Positions 8,829 through 17,748 of a stretch of DNA of 39,979 nt are shown in pieces. The notes beneath the pieces were generated by a model. The model searched no databases. It was not told the origin of the DNA and saw nothing but the letters and a program-made list of their open reading frames with translations. The DNA comes from JBJKPP01 sp046706145 (lineage in GTDB: Bacteria > Bacteroidota > Ignavibacteria > Ignavibacteriales > Ignavibacteriaceae), in assembly GCA_046706145.1 (NCBI GenBank), contig JBJKPP010000105.1, positions 1 to 39,979 of the forward strand, in the 5' to 3' direction. The translations under genes and the position numbers were made by a program. Numbering within the stretch: position 1 is the first letter of the stretch; each line of letters begins with the position of its first letter.

Positions 8829-9872
8829 ATGAAATTCTTAAGACTTGTTCTCCTTCCTGGAGTTATAATATACTCAACTGTAATTTACATCAGGAATCTC
8901 CTTTTCGATAAGAACATTTTCAAGCAACGGGAAATTAACATAAAAGTAATTTCTATAGGTAATATTACAGTTGGTGGTTCTGGGAAAACGCCCTTGGTAA
9001 TTTATCTTTGCGAGCTTCTTAAAAAAACAGGCTATAATATTGGAGTGTTAAGCAGAGGTTACAGGAGAAAAACCTCCGGTTATTTATTAGTTTCAAACGG
9101 TGAAAAAATATTAACCTCCGTTGAGGATAGCGGAGATGAAATTTTTCAAACAGCCAGAACATGCGGAATTCCTGCTGCAGCTTCCGAAAACAGGTTTGAG
9201 GGTGCTAAACAATTTATCAGAGATGTAAAAATTGACACTCTCGTTCTAGACGACGCCTTTCAGCATAGATGGTTAAAAAGAGATATAAATCTATTAATAT
9301 TTGAACAAAATTTTTTGCTGAATTCTTCAATTCTAAATCAATCTTTATTACCAACAGGTAACATGCGGGAACCATTTAGCTCTTTAAAGCGTGCTGATGC
9401 AATAATTTTAAACAGAAAATTTTCAGAAAAACGAGAAATACCGGAAAAAGTAGCGGCCCATTTCAAAGATAAAAAAACCTTTACAGCAAGTTATAAAGCA
9501 ATAGGATTCACCGATGTTACGAAAAACACAAGTTATTCTTTAAAGGAATTCATTGGTCAAAAAAGCCTTATAGTTTCTGGTGTGGCAAACCCAAATTCTT
9601 TTATAAGAGCGCTCAATCTATTCAAAATAGATACAACCAACCAACTCTTGTTTATAGATCATAAAAATTATAGCTTAAAGGAAGTTCAGCAAATTCGAAA
9701 GAAATTTTACTCGACAAACTCACATTCTGTCATAACCACAGAAAAAGATGCCGTAAAATTGTCCACTTTTGCTAAAGAACTTGATGATATAGACATTTTT
9801 TACCTAAAAATAGTTTTAAAGATAGACCATGAAGATTTGTTTATAAATTTTATTAAAAATACGTTAAATTGA
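8829..9872 (+). CDS. lpxK: Tetraacyldisaccharide 4'-kinase
   Basis: LpxK phosphorylates the 4' position of the lipid A disaccharide made by LpxB, on the cytoplasmic face of the inner membrane. The protein has 347 residues, the usual size. A hydrophobic N-terminal helix (about 5-20) is followed by the P-loop GNITVGGSGKTP (44-55), LSRGYRRK, SGDEIFQTAR, and VLDDAFQHRWLKRDINLL, which contains the conserved DDxxQH motif. LLPTGNMREP and a late TTEKDAVKL are also family features. No key residue is missing. It is third in the lpxB-acyltransferase-lpxK group and 45 nt upstream of ppdK. Confidence 0.96.
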   Translation: MKFLRLVLLPGVIIYSTVIYIRNLLFDKNIFKQREINIKVISIGNITVGGSGKTPLVIYLCELLKKTGYNIGVLSRGYRRKTSGYLLVSNGEKILTSVEDSGDEIFQTARTCGIPAAASENRFEGAKQFIRDVKIDTLVLDDAFQHRWLKRDINLLIFEQNFLLNSSILNQSLLPTGNMREPFSSLKRADAIILNRKFSEKREIPEKVAAHFKDKKTFTASYKAIGFTDVTKNTSYSLKEFIGQKSLIVSGVANPNSFIRALNLFKIDTTNQLLFIDHKNYSLKEVQQIRKKFYSTNSHSVITTEKDAVKLSTFAKELDDIDIFYLKIVLKIDHEDLFINFIKNTLN

Positions 9873-9917
9873 TATCTTGAATTTTTTTTAATTTCTAAAA
9901 CTCGGGAGATATAGACT

Positions 9918-12686
9918 ATGGCTAAAGAAAAAAAGTATGTTTACTTCTTCGGCGGAAAAAAAGCCGATGGTAGAGCAGATATGAAGAATCTTTTAGGAGG
10001 AAAAGGAGCTAATTTGGCAGAAATGGTAAATATTGGCCTTCCTGTTCCTGCTGGCTTCACAATTTCAACAGATGTATGTACTTATTTCTATCAAAATAAA
10101 AAAACATACCCAAAGGTCCTTAAAAATCAAGTAAATGAGGCGCTAAAAAAAGTTGAGAAGATAATGGGGGCAAATTTTGGAAGTGAATCTGACCCTCTCC
10201 TTGTCTCTGTTCGAAGTGGGGCAAGAGCTTCAATGCCCGGAATGATGGACACAATCCTGAATTTGGGTCTTAATGATAAAACCGTCCAAGCATTAATAAA
10301 AAAGACAAACAATCCGCGCTTTGCGTATGATTCTTATAGAAGATTTGTGCAAATGTATGGAGACATCGTGCTGGGTCTTAAACCGGAAAGCAAAAAAGAA
10401 GAAGACCCGTTCGAAGTCATCATTGAAAGAAAAAAGAAAGCTCACGGCTTCGAGCTTGATACTGAATTAACAGCAGAGCATCTGAAAGAACTTGTAGCTG
10501 AATTCAAAACCGCTATTAAGGAAAAAACAGGGCACGATTTTCCCGATGACCCAATTGAACAACTTTGGGGTGCAATCGGTGCTGTTTTTGGTTCGTGGCA
10601 AAATGAAAGAGCAATTGTTTATAGAAAGCTCAATAACATTCCTGCTGAATGGGGTACAGCTGTAAGTGTCGTCTCTATGGTGTTTGGAAATATGGGAGAT
10701 GATTCCGGAACTGGTGTTGCTTTTACTCGAGACCCTGCTTCTGGACAAAATATCTTCTATGGTGAATATCTATTTAATGCACAGGGTGAAGATGTTGTTG
10801 CAGGTATTCGTACACCGCACGTGATATCAGAACTGGAAAAATCGAATCCTACTATTTATAAACAGCTCGTTGATATTAGGAAGAAACTTGAGAAACATTA
10901 CAAAGAAATGATGGATCTTGAGTTCACAATTCAGCAGGGACGATTGTGGATGCTTCAGTGTAGAGTAGGAAAAAGAACAGGATTTGCAGCAATTAAAATG
11001 GCTGTTGACATGGTAAAAGAAAAATTAATTTCACAGAATGATGCCATTTCAAGAGTGGAGCCTAATCAACTTAATCAATTACTAAGACCTATCTTCGACA
11101 TCCAACAAAAAAGAAAAGCTGTAGATGAAGGAAGATTATTAGCAAAAGGCCTAAACGCCGGGCCGGGCGCTGCTTCCGGGAAAATTGCACTAAGCGCACA
11201 GGATGCTGAAGCAATGGCAAAAGATGGCAGTCCTGTAGTTCTGGTTAGAATTGAAACTTCACCAGAAGACATAAAAGGAATGAGCGTCTCCGAAGGTATT
11301 CTAACTGCCCGAGGAGGAATGACTTCTCACGCAGCTTTGGTAGCAAGACAAATGGGTAAAGTTTGCGTTGCCGGCTGCGGTTCTCTCAGAATTAATTACA
11401 AAGAAGGTACGATTGCAGTTGAGGGAAAAAGTGCTGTACTTAAAGAAGGTGATTATATTTCAATTGATGGAACAACAGGCGAAGTAATTAGTGGAAAGTT
11501 GGATACCAAGCCATCTGAAGTAATCCAGGTGCTAATTAACAAAACTCTTGAGCCCAGCGAATCTTCAGTTTACCAAACTTATGCAAGCTTATTGAAATGG
11601 GCAGACAAAGCCAGAAAACTCAATATAAGAACTAATGCCGATCAGCCCGACCAGGCTTCCAACGCCATTGCTTTTGGCGCAGAAGGAATCGGACTATGTA
11701 GAACAGAACATATGTTTTTTGGCGGCGACAGGATTTTATCAGTTCGTAAGATGATTCTTGCCGATAATGCTGAAGAAAGAAAAGCAGCTTTGAACGAACT
11801 TCTTCCTCTTCAAAGAGGAGACTTCGCCGGACTTTTCGAGGCTATGGAAGGACGTCCTGTAACAATTAGGACACTCGATCCGCCTTTACATGAATTTCTG
11901 CCAAGTTCCGAAAAAGATATTAAGGAGCTTTCTGAGAAACTAAATCACTCTGTAGAAAAGATTCATGAGAAAATTGAAAGTTTGCATGAGTTTAACCCAA
12001 TGCTAGGATTCAGAGGATGCAGACTTGGAATCGTTTACCCAGAAATTACGGAAATGCAGGTTCGTGCAATTTTTGAAGCGTCGTGTGAAGTTCTGGATAA
12101 AGGTATAAAAGTTAAACCGGAAATCATGATTCCGCTTGTAATGGAACTTAAAGAATTCAAAACTCAGAAAGCAATTGTTGATAGAGTTGCTAAAGAAGTT
12201 ATGAGTGAAAAAGGCAAGAAGTTCAAATACACAGTTGGAACTATGCTTGAATTACCGAGAGCTTGCTTAACTGCAGACGAGATAGCACAAGAAGCAGAAT
12301 TCTTCAGCTTTGGAACAAACGACTTAACGCAGACTTCAATGGGTTTGTCAAGAGATGATGCTGGAAAGTTTTTACCCCTTTACGTTGACAAAGAAATTTT
12401 CCAGGAAGACCCGTTTGCAGTTCTAGATCAAAATGGTGTTGGCAAACTTGTCGCCTTAGGAACTCAAAAAGGAAGGGCCACAAGAAGCAACATAAAAGTT
12501 GGTATCTGTGGAGAGCACGGTGGAGAACCATCTTCGGTGGAATTCTGCCATCGTGTTGGACTCAACTATGTAAGTTGTTCTCCTTTCAGAGTTCCAATAG
12601 CAAGACTGGCGGCTGCAAAAGCAGCTTTGAAGGACAAGAAGGCACCTTCCAAGTCGAAAAAAGGTAAGAAAAAAACTTCCAGATGA
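9918..12686 (+). CDS. ppdK: Pyruvate, phosphate dikinase
   Basis: PPDK interconverts pyruvate, ATP and phosphate with phosphoenolpyruvate, AMP and pyrophosphate in the cytoplasm, linking glycolysis and gluconeogenesis. The protein has 922 residues. The N-terminal ATP-grasp-like nucleotide domain includes LLGGKGANLAEM and VSVRSGARASMPGMMDT. The swivelling phosphohistidine domain has GGMTSHAALVARQMGK, whose H471 is the phosphate carrier. The C-terminal PEP/pyruvate barrel has GTNDLTQTSMG and ICGEHGGEPSSVEFC, with the active-site cysteine likely C887 in SCSPFRVP. A lysine-rich tail of about 18 residues extends beyond the domain. A ribosome site (GGGAG) precedes the ATG and a terminator follows the stop. 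Confidence 0.97.
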   Translation: MAKEKKYVYFFGGKKADGRADMKNLLGGKGANLAEMVNIGLPVPAGFTISTDVCTYFYQNKKTYPKVLKNQVNEALKKVEKIMGANFGSESDPLLVSVRSGARASMPGMMDTILNLGLNDKTVQALIKKTNNPRFAYDSYRRFVQMYGDIVLGLKPESKKEEDPFEVIIERKKKAHGFELDTELTAEHLKELVAEFKTAIKEKTGHDFPDDPIEQLWGAIGAVFGSWQNERAIVYRKLNNIPAEWGTAVSVVSMVFGNMGDDSGTGVAFTRDPASGQNIFYGEYLFNAQGEDVVAGIRTPHVISELEKSNPTIYKQLVDIRKKLEKHYKEMMDLEFTIQQGRLWMLQCRVGKRTGFAAIKMAVDMVKEKLISQNDAISRVEPNQLNQLLRPIFDIQQKRKAVDEGRLLAKGLNAGPGAASGKIALSAQDAEAMAKDGSPVVLVRIETSPEDIKGMSVSEGILTARGGMTSHAALVARQMGKVCVAGCGSLRINYKEGTIAVEGKSAVLKEGDYISIDGTTGEVISGKLDTKPSEVIQVLINKTLEPSESSVYQTYASLLKWADKARKLNIRTNADQPDQASNAIAFGAEGIGLCRTEHMFFGGDRILSVRKMILADNAEERKAALNELLPLQRGDFAGLFEAMEGRPVTIRTLDPPLHEFLPSSEKDIKELSEKLNHSVEKIHEKIESLHEFNPMLGFRGCRLGIVYPEITEMQVRAIFEASCEVLDKGIKVKPEIMIPLVMELKEFKTQKAIVDRVAKEVMSEKGKKFKYTVGTMLELPRACLTADEIAQEAEFFSFGTNDLTQTSMGLSRDDAGKFLPLYVDKEIFQEDPFAVLDQNGVGKLVALGTQKGRATRSNIKVGICGEHGGEPSSVEFCHRVGLNYVSCSPFRVPIARLAAAKAALKDKKAPSKSKKGKKKTSR

Positions 12687-12696
12687 TGTGATATTT

Positions 12697-12728
12697 ACCT
12701 GCCTGCTTATCGGCAGGCAGGGTTTTCT
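12697..12728 (+). terminator. Rho-independent terminator after ppdK
   Basis: A perfect 9-bp GC-rich stem, CCTGCCTGC (12698-12706) with GCAGGCAGG (12713-12721), has a 6-nt loop TTATCG and is followed by GTTTTCTTA. It starts 12 nt after the ppdK stop. The same sequence family (TGCCTGCCGATA) appears at the lpxB 3' end and, in altered form, at 17643-17662, so the hairpin may be a dispersed repeat acting as terminator. Confidence 0.7.
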
Positions 12729-12769
12729 TATCATTTTTACTTTATTTTATAAACTGTTAGAGGATATGA

Positions 12770-13804
12770 ATGAAATTATCAGACTTCAAGTATAATTTAC
12801 CAAAATCCGCAATCGCTAAACATCCGGTATCTCCAAGGGATAAAGCAAAACTTATGGTCCTGGATAGGGAAACTCAGACAATTGAGAACAAAAGATTCAC
12901 GGACGTTGTTAATTACATGTCTAAAGGAGATGTTCTTGTTGTAAACGAAACAAGAGTTTTCCAGGCTAGACTTTACGGGAAAAAAGAGAAGACAAATGCA
13001 AAGATTGAAGTATTCCTATTACGTGAGTTGAATGCAGAAGAATGTATTTGGGATGTAATTGTTGATCCGGCAAGAAAAGTTAGAATCGGAAACAAAATAT
13101 ATTTTAATGATAAGCTTTGGTGTGAAGTAATTGATAATACAACTTCGCGCGGTAGAACAGTTCGGTTTAACCAGCCCGGAAATATCTTCAAAGCAGTTGA
13201 GAAAATCGGTTTGACTCCTCTGCCTCCATATATCAAAAGAGAAGCAGAGGCATCTGATAAGGAAGACTATCAAACAGTTTATGCAAAAGTTGACGGCTCC
13301 GTAGCTGCTCCAACAGCAGGGCTTCACTTTACTCCAAAATTATTAGCCAAAATTGAGAAAAAGGGAATCGAAATCGTTCCGGTTATTTTACATATTGGCC
13401 TTGGAACTTTTAGACCTGTTGAAGTAGAAGATTTAACAAAACATAGAATGGACTCGGAATATTTTGAGATTACACAAAAATCTGCCGATATGATAAACAA
13501 GGCAATTAACTCAAAGCACAATGTTTTTACAGTAGGCACCAGTACAGCTAGAGCTTTAGAAACCAGCGTAACTGCTGAGGCGCTTGTAAAACCAGGATTG
13601 GGCTGGACAGATAAATTTATCTATCCACCTTATTCCTTCAGAGTAGTAAACAAGTTGATCACAAATTTTCATCAACCAGAATCAACATTGCTTATGCTTG
13701 TTTGCGCTTTTGCAGAAACAGACTTTATTTTAAAAGCATATAAGAAAGCATTAAAGGATAAATATAGGTTCCTCAGTTACGGGGACGGCATGTTGATATT
13801 ATGA
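12770..13804 (+). CDS. queA: S-adenosylmethionine:tRNA ribosyltransferase-isomerase
   Basis: QueA transfers and rearranges the ribosyl part of S-adenosylmethionine onto 7-aminomethyl-7-deazaguanine in tRNA, giving epoxyqueuosine, a late step of queuosine synthesis. The 344-residue length is normal. Family features run throughout: the N-terminal LSDFKYNLPKSAIAKHPV, DVLVVNETRVFQARLYG, GLTPLPPYIKR, the block VAAPTAGLHFTP, HIGLGTFRPV, and near the end TNFHQPESTLLMLVCAFA and YGDGMLIL. The start has AGAGGA 7 nt upstream. The stop overlaps the ispD start by 4 nt (ATGA), an operon with no obvious functional link. Confidence 0.97.
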   Translation: MKLSDFKYNLPKSAIAKHPVSPRDKAKLMVLDRETQTIENKRFTDVVNYMSKGDVLVVNETRVFQARLYGKKEKTNAKIEVFLLRELNAEECIWDVIVDPARKVRIGNKIYFNDKLWCEVIDNTTSRGRTVRFNQPGNIFKAVEKIGLTPLPPYIKREAEASDKEDYQTVYAKVDGSVAAPTAGLHFTPKLLAKIEKKGIEIVPVILHIGLGTFRPVEVEDLTKHRMDSEYFEITQKSADMINKAINSKHNVFTVGTSTARALETSVTAEALVKPGLGWTDKFIYPPYSFRVVNKLITNFHQPESTLLMLVCAFAETDFILKAYKKALKDKYRFLSYGDGMLIL

Positions 13805-14484
13805 AAATATTTGCTATTATTCCTGCAGGCGGCAGAGGTAGTAGGAGCGGTCACAATGCTCCCAAGCAATATATTAAGTTTAATAACAAGGAATTAATAG
13901 TTTACACTCTGGAGATTTTTCAGCGGAATAAACTAGTTAACGACATTATAGTTGCTGCCGATACCCGTTATTTTTCACTTCTGGAAAGAATCAAAAAAAG
14001 ATATGGCTTAGACAAAATATCTAAAATTGTAGAAGGCGGAAAAGAAAGACAGCATTCTGTTTTTAATGCCGTTGCATCACTTTATGCAAACAAAAACGAT
14101 TTAGTAGTAGTTCATGATGCGGCAAGACCACTTCTTCCCGACCAGGTATTAAGCAAAGCAATTAGACATGCGAAGGGAAAGGGAAATGCTCTCGTTTGTA
14201 TTAAAGCAAAAGATACATTGGTTCGTGGAGATGACCACGTAAAAACTTATATTGATAGAGATAAAGTTTATCAGGTACAAACGCCGCAAATTTTTAGATA
14301 TGGTGACCTTATTGAAGCTATGCAATTTGCCAATAAAAGAAAGTTTATTAGTACAGATGAATCATTTCTTGTAAAAAAGTACGGGAAAAAAGTACACATT
14401 GTTGAGGGTTCACCTATCAATTTCAAAATTACTTCTAAAGCTGATATAGAATTGTTTAGAATGATAGCCGGAAAAACGGCTTAA
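13801..14484 (+). CDS. ispD: 2-C-methyl-D-erythritol 4-phosphate cytidylyltransferase
   Basis: IspD couples MEP with CTP to form CDP-methylerythritol in the non-mevalonate isoprenoid pathway, so this organism uses the MEP route. The protein has 227 residues, as usual. The nucleotide-binding motif is IIPAGGRGSRSG with NAPKQY (residues 7-24). Further family motifs are GGKERQHSVFNA, VVHDAARPLL, QTPQIFRYGDL, TDESFLV and EGSPINFKITSKADIEL near the C-terminus. The gene overlaps queA by 4 nt, so translation is likely coupled. IspF, often fused or adjacent, is not in this window. Confidence 0.97.
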   Translation: MKIFAIIPAGGRGSRSGHNAPKQYIKFNNKELIVYTLEIFQRNKLVNDIIVAADTRYFSLLERIKKRYGLDKISKIVEGGKERQHSVFNAVASLYANKNDLVVVHDAARPLLPDQVLSKAIRHAKGKGNALVCIKAKDTLVRGDDHVKTYIDRDKVYQVQTPQIFRYGDLIEAMQFANKRKFISTDESFLVKKYGKKVHIVEGSPINFKITSKADIELFRMIAGKTA

Positions 14485-14578
14485 AATGAGACATACATAA
14501 TTTATAGGTGTTCTAAATTATTGAAATATTGGAATAATATATGTAGCTTGTTTTTCCAAACTTTAGGTATTTAAAAAG

Positions 14579-15247
14579 ATGTTATTATTAGCAGTTATCA
14601 TAATCCTTTCTTATCTAGTAGGTTCAATCCCGACTAGCATTATTGTTACAAAACTCGCAAGAGGAATTGATATAAGGGATCACGGAAGCGGGAATGCGGG
14701 CGGCACGAATGTTATGAGAGTGCTAGGCTGGAAGCATGGTGTGTTCGTCATTTTATTAGATGCTATGAAGGGTGTAATAGCTGTTGTTTTAATTGCAAGA
14801 CTTTATTACGGTCCTATTCCCTTCCATAATATTACTCCTTTTGATGATTTTACTTTGCTTCAAATTATCGCAGGCATAGCCGCTGTGATAGGGCATATCT
14901 GGACTGTGTTTGCCGGTTTCAGAGGAGGAAAAGGAATCGCAACTGCTTTGGGAATGCTTTCAATAATTTTGACTACAGACATTTTAATTGCAGTGGGTGT
15001 TTTTCTTGTAACGGTTTTAATTTTCCGGTATGTTTCGTTAGGTTCAATTTTAGGAGCCATATCAGTTCCCTTGACTTTATTTATGAGAGAAAATGTTTTT
15101 CACACTCATATTGAAAGTTACAATACCTTATTACCTTTCGTTATAGCTCTCTCGTTATTGGTAGTTTATACTCACAGAAAAAACGTAGTTAGAATATTAA
15201 ACGGAAACGAAAACAAACTTTCTTTTAAGAAGAAGAATCCCGACTAA
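14579..15247 (+). CDS. plsY: Acyl-phosphate glycerol-3-phosphate acyltransferase
   Basis: PlsY is an inner-membrane enzyme that moves an acyl group from acyl-phosphate to glycerol 3-phosphate, the first step of phospholipid synthesis. The protein has 222 residues with about five to six hydrophobic helices. The three conserved loops are visible: GSIPTSIIV, then DHGSGNAGGTNVMRVLG, and FRGGKGIATALG in the third, with a late TH box around YTHRKNVVRIL. It is directly followed by gpsA (16 nt), which makes its substrate. The stop codon lies in the loop of a perfect hairpin (15238-15255). Confidence 0.96.
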   Translation: MLLLAVIIILSYLVGSIPTSIIVTKLARGIDIRDHGSGNAGGTNVMRVLGWKHGVFVILLDAMKGVIAVVLIARLYYGPIPFHNITPFDDFTLLQIIAGIAAVIGHIWTVFAGFRGGKGIATALGMLSIILTTDILIAVGVFLVTVLIFRYVSLGSILGAISVPLTLFMRENVFHTHIESYNTLLPFVIALSLLVVYTHRKNVVRILNGNENKLSFKKKNPD

Positions 15248-15255
15248 AGTCGGGA
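15238..15255. repeat. Perfect hairpin around the plsY stop codon
   Basis: TCCCGAC (15238-15244) and GTCGGGA (15249-15255) form a 7-bp stem with loop TAAA, which holds the plsY TAA stop. No T-run follows, so it is not a classic terminator; it lies 8 nt before the gpsA start and could affect gpsA translation. The core CCCGAC/GTCGGG recurs in the hairpin at 39610-39630. Confidence 0.6.
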
Positions 15256-15263
15256 CTAAGTAA

Positions 15264-16265
15264 ATGAAAATTTCTGTTATCGGAGCAGGCGGTTGGGGCA
15301 CCACACTTTCTGTACTTCTTCACTATAATGGTCATGAGGTTATTTTAAGAGAATACAAAAAAGGATATGTTAAAAAACTTCAGAAGTCTCGAGTAAACAG
15401 CACTTACCTTCCTGGAATAAAAATCCCAAAAGAAATACACATTACCCACGATTTAGAAGAAGCTACAACAAATCAAAACTTAATTGTTTTAGCGGTTCCT
15501 TCTCAATTTTTGAGAAGTGTTGTTAAAGATATAAAATTTTTCGACATCAAAAACTCGATTCTAGTCAGCGTTGCAAAAGGAATTGAAACAAGCAGCTTGA
15601 TGACCATGTCACAGATGTTAAAAGATGTTTTCTCCCACATCGATGAAGCACAAATAGGCGTGTTATCCGGTCCAAGTCATGCTGAAGAAGTAAGCAGGAG
15701 AATTCCTACCGCAGTTGTAACGGCATCAAGCAGCCTGGATACTACAAATACCATACAAGCCGCTTTTATCACATCGTACTTTAGAGTATATGGTTCCACA
15801 GATATTTGTGGAGTGGAATTAGGCGGAGCTTTCAAAAATGTAATCGCAATCGGCGCTGGAATAGTTGAAGGGGCAAAATTCGGAGACAACACAAAAGCCG
15901 CAATAATGACTCGCGGCATTGCCGAAATTGCAAGAATGGGAATAACAATGGGCGCAAAACCGGAAACATTCTCCGGACTTTCCGGCATGGGAGATTTGAT
16001 CGTTACTTGTATGAGCAAGTACAGCAGAAATAGATATGTTGGGGAGCAGATAGGAAGCGGGAAAAAATTAAAAGCTGTTCTTAAATCTATGGAGATGGTT
16101 GCGGAAGGAGTGGAAACCAGCCGTTCTGCTTCACAGCTTGCAAAAAAATTTGAAGTTGAAACTCCGATTACTGACGAAGTTTATAAAATACTATTCGAAG
16201 ACAAAGACCCTGTAAAAGCAACAACCGATTTGATGAATCGAGATATGAAAATGGAGACAATATAA
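15264..16265 (+). CDS. gpsA: Glycerol-3-phosphate dehydrogenase [NAD(P)+]
   Basis: GpsA reduces dihydroxyacetone phosphate to glycerol 3-phosphate, the substrate of the PlsY encoded just upstream. The protein has 333 residues. The Rossmann motif GAGGWGTT is at residues 7-14. SVAKGIE, VLSGPSHAEEV, the catalytic-lysine segment LGGAFKNVIAIGAG and GLSGMGDLIVTCMSKYSRN are all typical. No family residue seems lost. The stop (16263-16265) directly abuts the stop of the opposing dGTPase gene, with no base between, so the two transcripts converge without any visible terminator. Confidence 0.97.
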   Translation: MKISVIGAGGWGTTLSVLLHYNGHEVILREYKKGYVKKLQKSRVNSTYLPGIKIPKEIHITHDLEEATTNQNLIVLAVPSQFLRSVVKDIKFFDIKNSILVSVAKGIETSSLMTMSQMLKDVFSHIDEAQIGVLSGPSHAEEVSRRIPTAVVTASSSLDTTNTIQAAFITSYFRVYGSTDICGVELGGAFKNVIAIGAGIVEGAKFGDNTKAAIMTRGIAEIARMGITMGAKPETFSGLSGMGDLIVTCMSKYSRNRYVGEQIGSGKKLKAVLKSMEMVAEGVETSRSASQLAKKFEVETPITDEVYKILFEDKDPVKATTDLMNRDMKMETI

Positions 16266-17627
16266 CTATTCTTTCGGAAGTGATATCCCTTTTATTTTCC
16301 TATATAATGAAACTGCAAAAGAATCCGTCATACCGGAAACAAAATCAGTAATCTTGAGTAATCTTTCATAAATATCTTCATCAGGTTTTCTGTTTTCTCC
16401 TAAAAATTGACTTGGCAGTAAAGTCAAAATATTCCTGCTTCTATATGAACCCACGGAATCAACCATTTCATTAGCAGCGCTTATAAAAGAATCCAGTAAG
16501 CCTCCTAAAACTTCATACCCAGCGGCTTGTCTTTCTATTACACTTTTATGAGAATATATTTTTTCCATTGATACGGACTTTATCTCTTCCAATTCTTTAG
16601 AACGTGGCAATAAAGAAATCAAATCCTGTTCAAATTTACCAGCAAGAATGGCATTTTCATTATTCACAAACACTTCAGAAATTTCATTTACCAACTCATT
16701 TATTATTTTTGCACGCAGATAGCCGATTTTTTCATTCATTTCTCTATCATTATAGCCGGTAAGTTGCTCTTGGTTAATAAGGCTCATTAAGAGTTCTTCT
16801 GTTTCCTTAAATGAAATCACTCCCAGCCTAAATCCATCTTCCCAATCCATTATTCTATAACAGATATCATCTGCAGCTTCTACTAAAAATGCTAAAGGAT
16901 GTCTGCACCACCAAGAATTATTCTCATCTTTCTTTTCAAGTCCCACTTCATTAGCAACTTCTTCAAAAAATTTCTTTTCCGGCTGAAAGAAACCAAACTT
17001 TCTATATATTTTTATATTATTTTCTTCTGATTTGGCTGGCATAAATGATTCTTTCGGATATTTAGTGTAAGCACCTAACGTAGCGCATGTTAATCTTAGT
17101 CCGCCTCTTTGGTTGGAATTTTGGAGTCTAGTGACTATTCTAAATCCTTGAGCGTTTCCCTCAAATTTTATGAAATCATTCCACTTTTTATCATCATTAA
17201 TTTTGCTTTGAAACTCCTTGCCATTACCTTTTCTAAAATATTCTGCAATTGCATCCTCACCGGAATGGCCAAATGGAGGATTACCGATATCATGTGCTAG
17301 ACATGCTGCGGCAACTATTTCACCAAATTGAAATTTGGAAAATTCCTTAGCTAAGTTTTTATCTTTGTCTAATATTTTTTCGCCGACTAAATTTCCTAAT
17401 GACCTCCCCACGCAAGAAACTTCCAAACTGTGTGTTAATCTGGTATGAACAAAGTCATTTTCTGGTAGAGGAAATACCTGTGTTTTATCTTGTAATCTTC
17501 TGAAAGCTGAAGAAAATACTATACGGTCAAAATCTCTCAAAAATTCACTTCTTGCATCATTTCTGGTGGCAACGGAAACATTATCTACGCCTAAGGGCTT
17601 TCGGGATAACAATTTTCTCCACTCCAA
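16266..17627 (-). CDS. dgt: Deoxyguanosinetriphosphate triphosphohydrolase (dGTPase)
   Basis: This HD-domain enzyme splits dGTP (and, in many relatives, other dNTPs) into deoxynucleoside and triphosphate and helps set dNTP pools. The protein has 453 residues. Metal-binding residues of the HD fold are visible: H66 in RLTHSLEV, H112-D113 in AHDIGNPPFGHSGE, and the later aspartates in EAADDICYRIMDWED (253-254). The N-terminal FDRIVFSSAFRRLQDKTQV block is also typical. The start is TTG, chosen because GGAGAAGGAAAG lies directly upstream and the N-terminus (MEWRKLLS) fits the family. It is divergent from recG, with 121 bp between. Confidence 0.94.
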   Translation of the reverse strand: MEWRKLLSRKPLGVDNVSVATRNDARSEFLRDFDRIVFSSAFRRLQDKTQVFPLPENDFVHTRLTHSLEVSCVGRSLGNLVGEKILDKDKNLAKEFSKFQFGEIVAAACLAHDIGNPPFGHSGEDAIAEYFRKGNGKEFQSKINDDKKWNDFIKFEGNAQGFRIVTRLQNSNQRGGLRLTCATLGAYTKYPKESFMPAKSEENNIKIYRKFGFFQPEKKFFEEVANEVGLEKKDENNSWWCRHPLAFLVEAADDICYRIMDWEDGFRLGVISFKETEELLMSLINQEQLTGYNDREMNEKIGYLRAKIINELVNEISEVFVNNENAILAGKFEQDLISLLPRSKELEEIKSVSMEKIYSHKSVIERQAAGYEVLGGLLDSFISAANEMVDSVGSYRSRNILTLLPSQFLGENRKPDEDIYERLLKITDFVSGMTDSFAVSLYRKIKGISLPKE

Positions 17628-17642
17628 CTTTCCTTCTCCAAT

Positions 17643-17662
17643 CTTGCCTACCGGAAGGCAGG
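17643..17662. repeat. Imperfect GCCT/AGGC hairpin in the dgt leader
   Basis: CTTGCCT (17643-17649) pairs with AGGCAGG (17656-17662), with one G-T wobble and loop ACCGGA. It lies in the likely 5' leader of dgt, 16 nt upstream of its start. The sequence is related to the stronger hairpin after ppdK and to the 3' end of lpxB, pointing to a small dispersed repeat. Confidence 0.45.
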
Positions 17663-17748
17663 TTTGAAAGTTTAATCATAAATTAAATTTTTTCTGTAAA
17701 TTACAAAAAATATAAATTTTCCTCCTTGTAATTTATTCTTTTTGCTTG

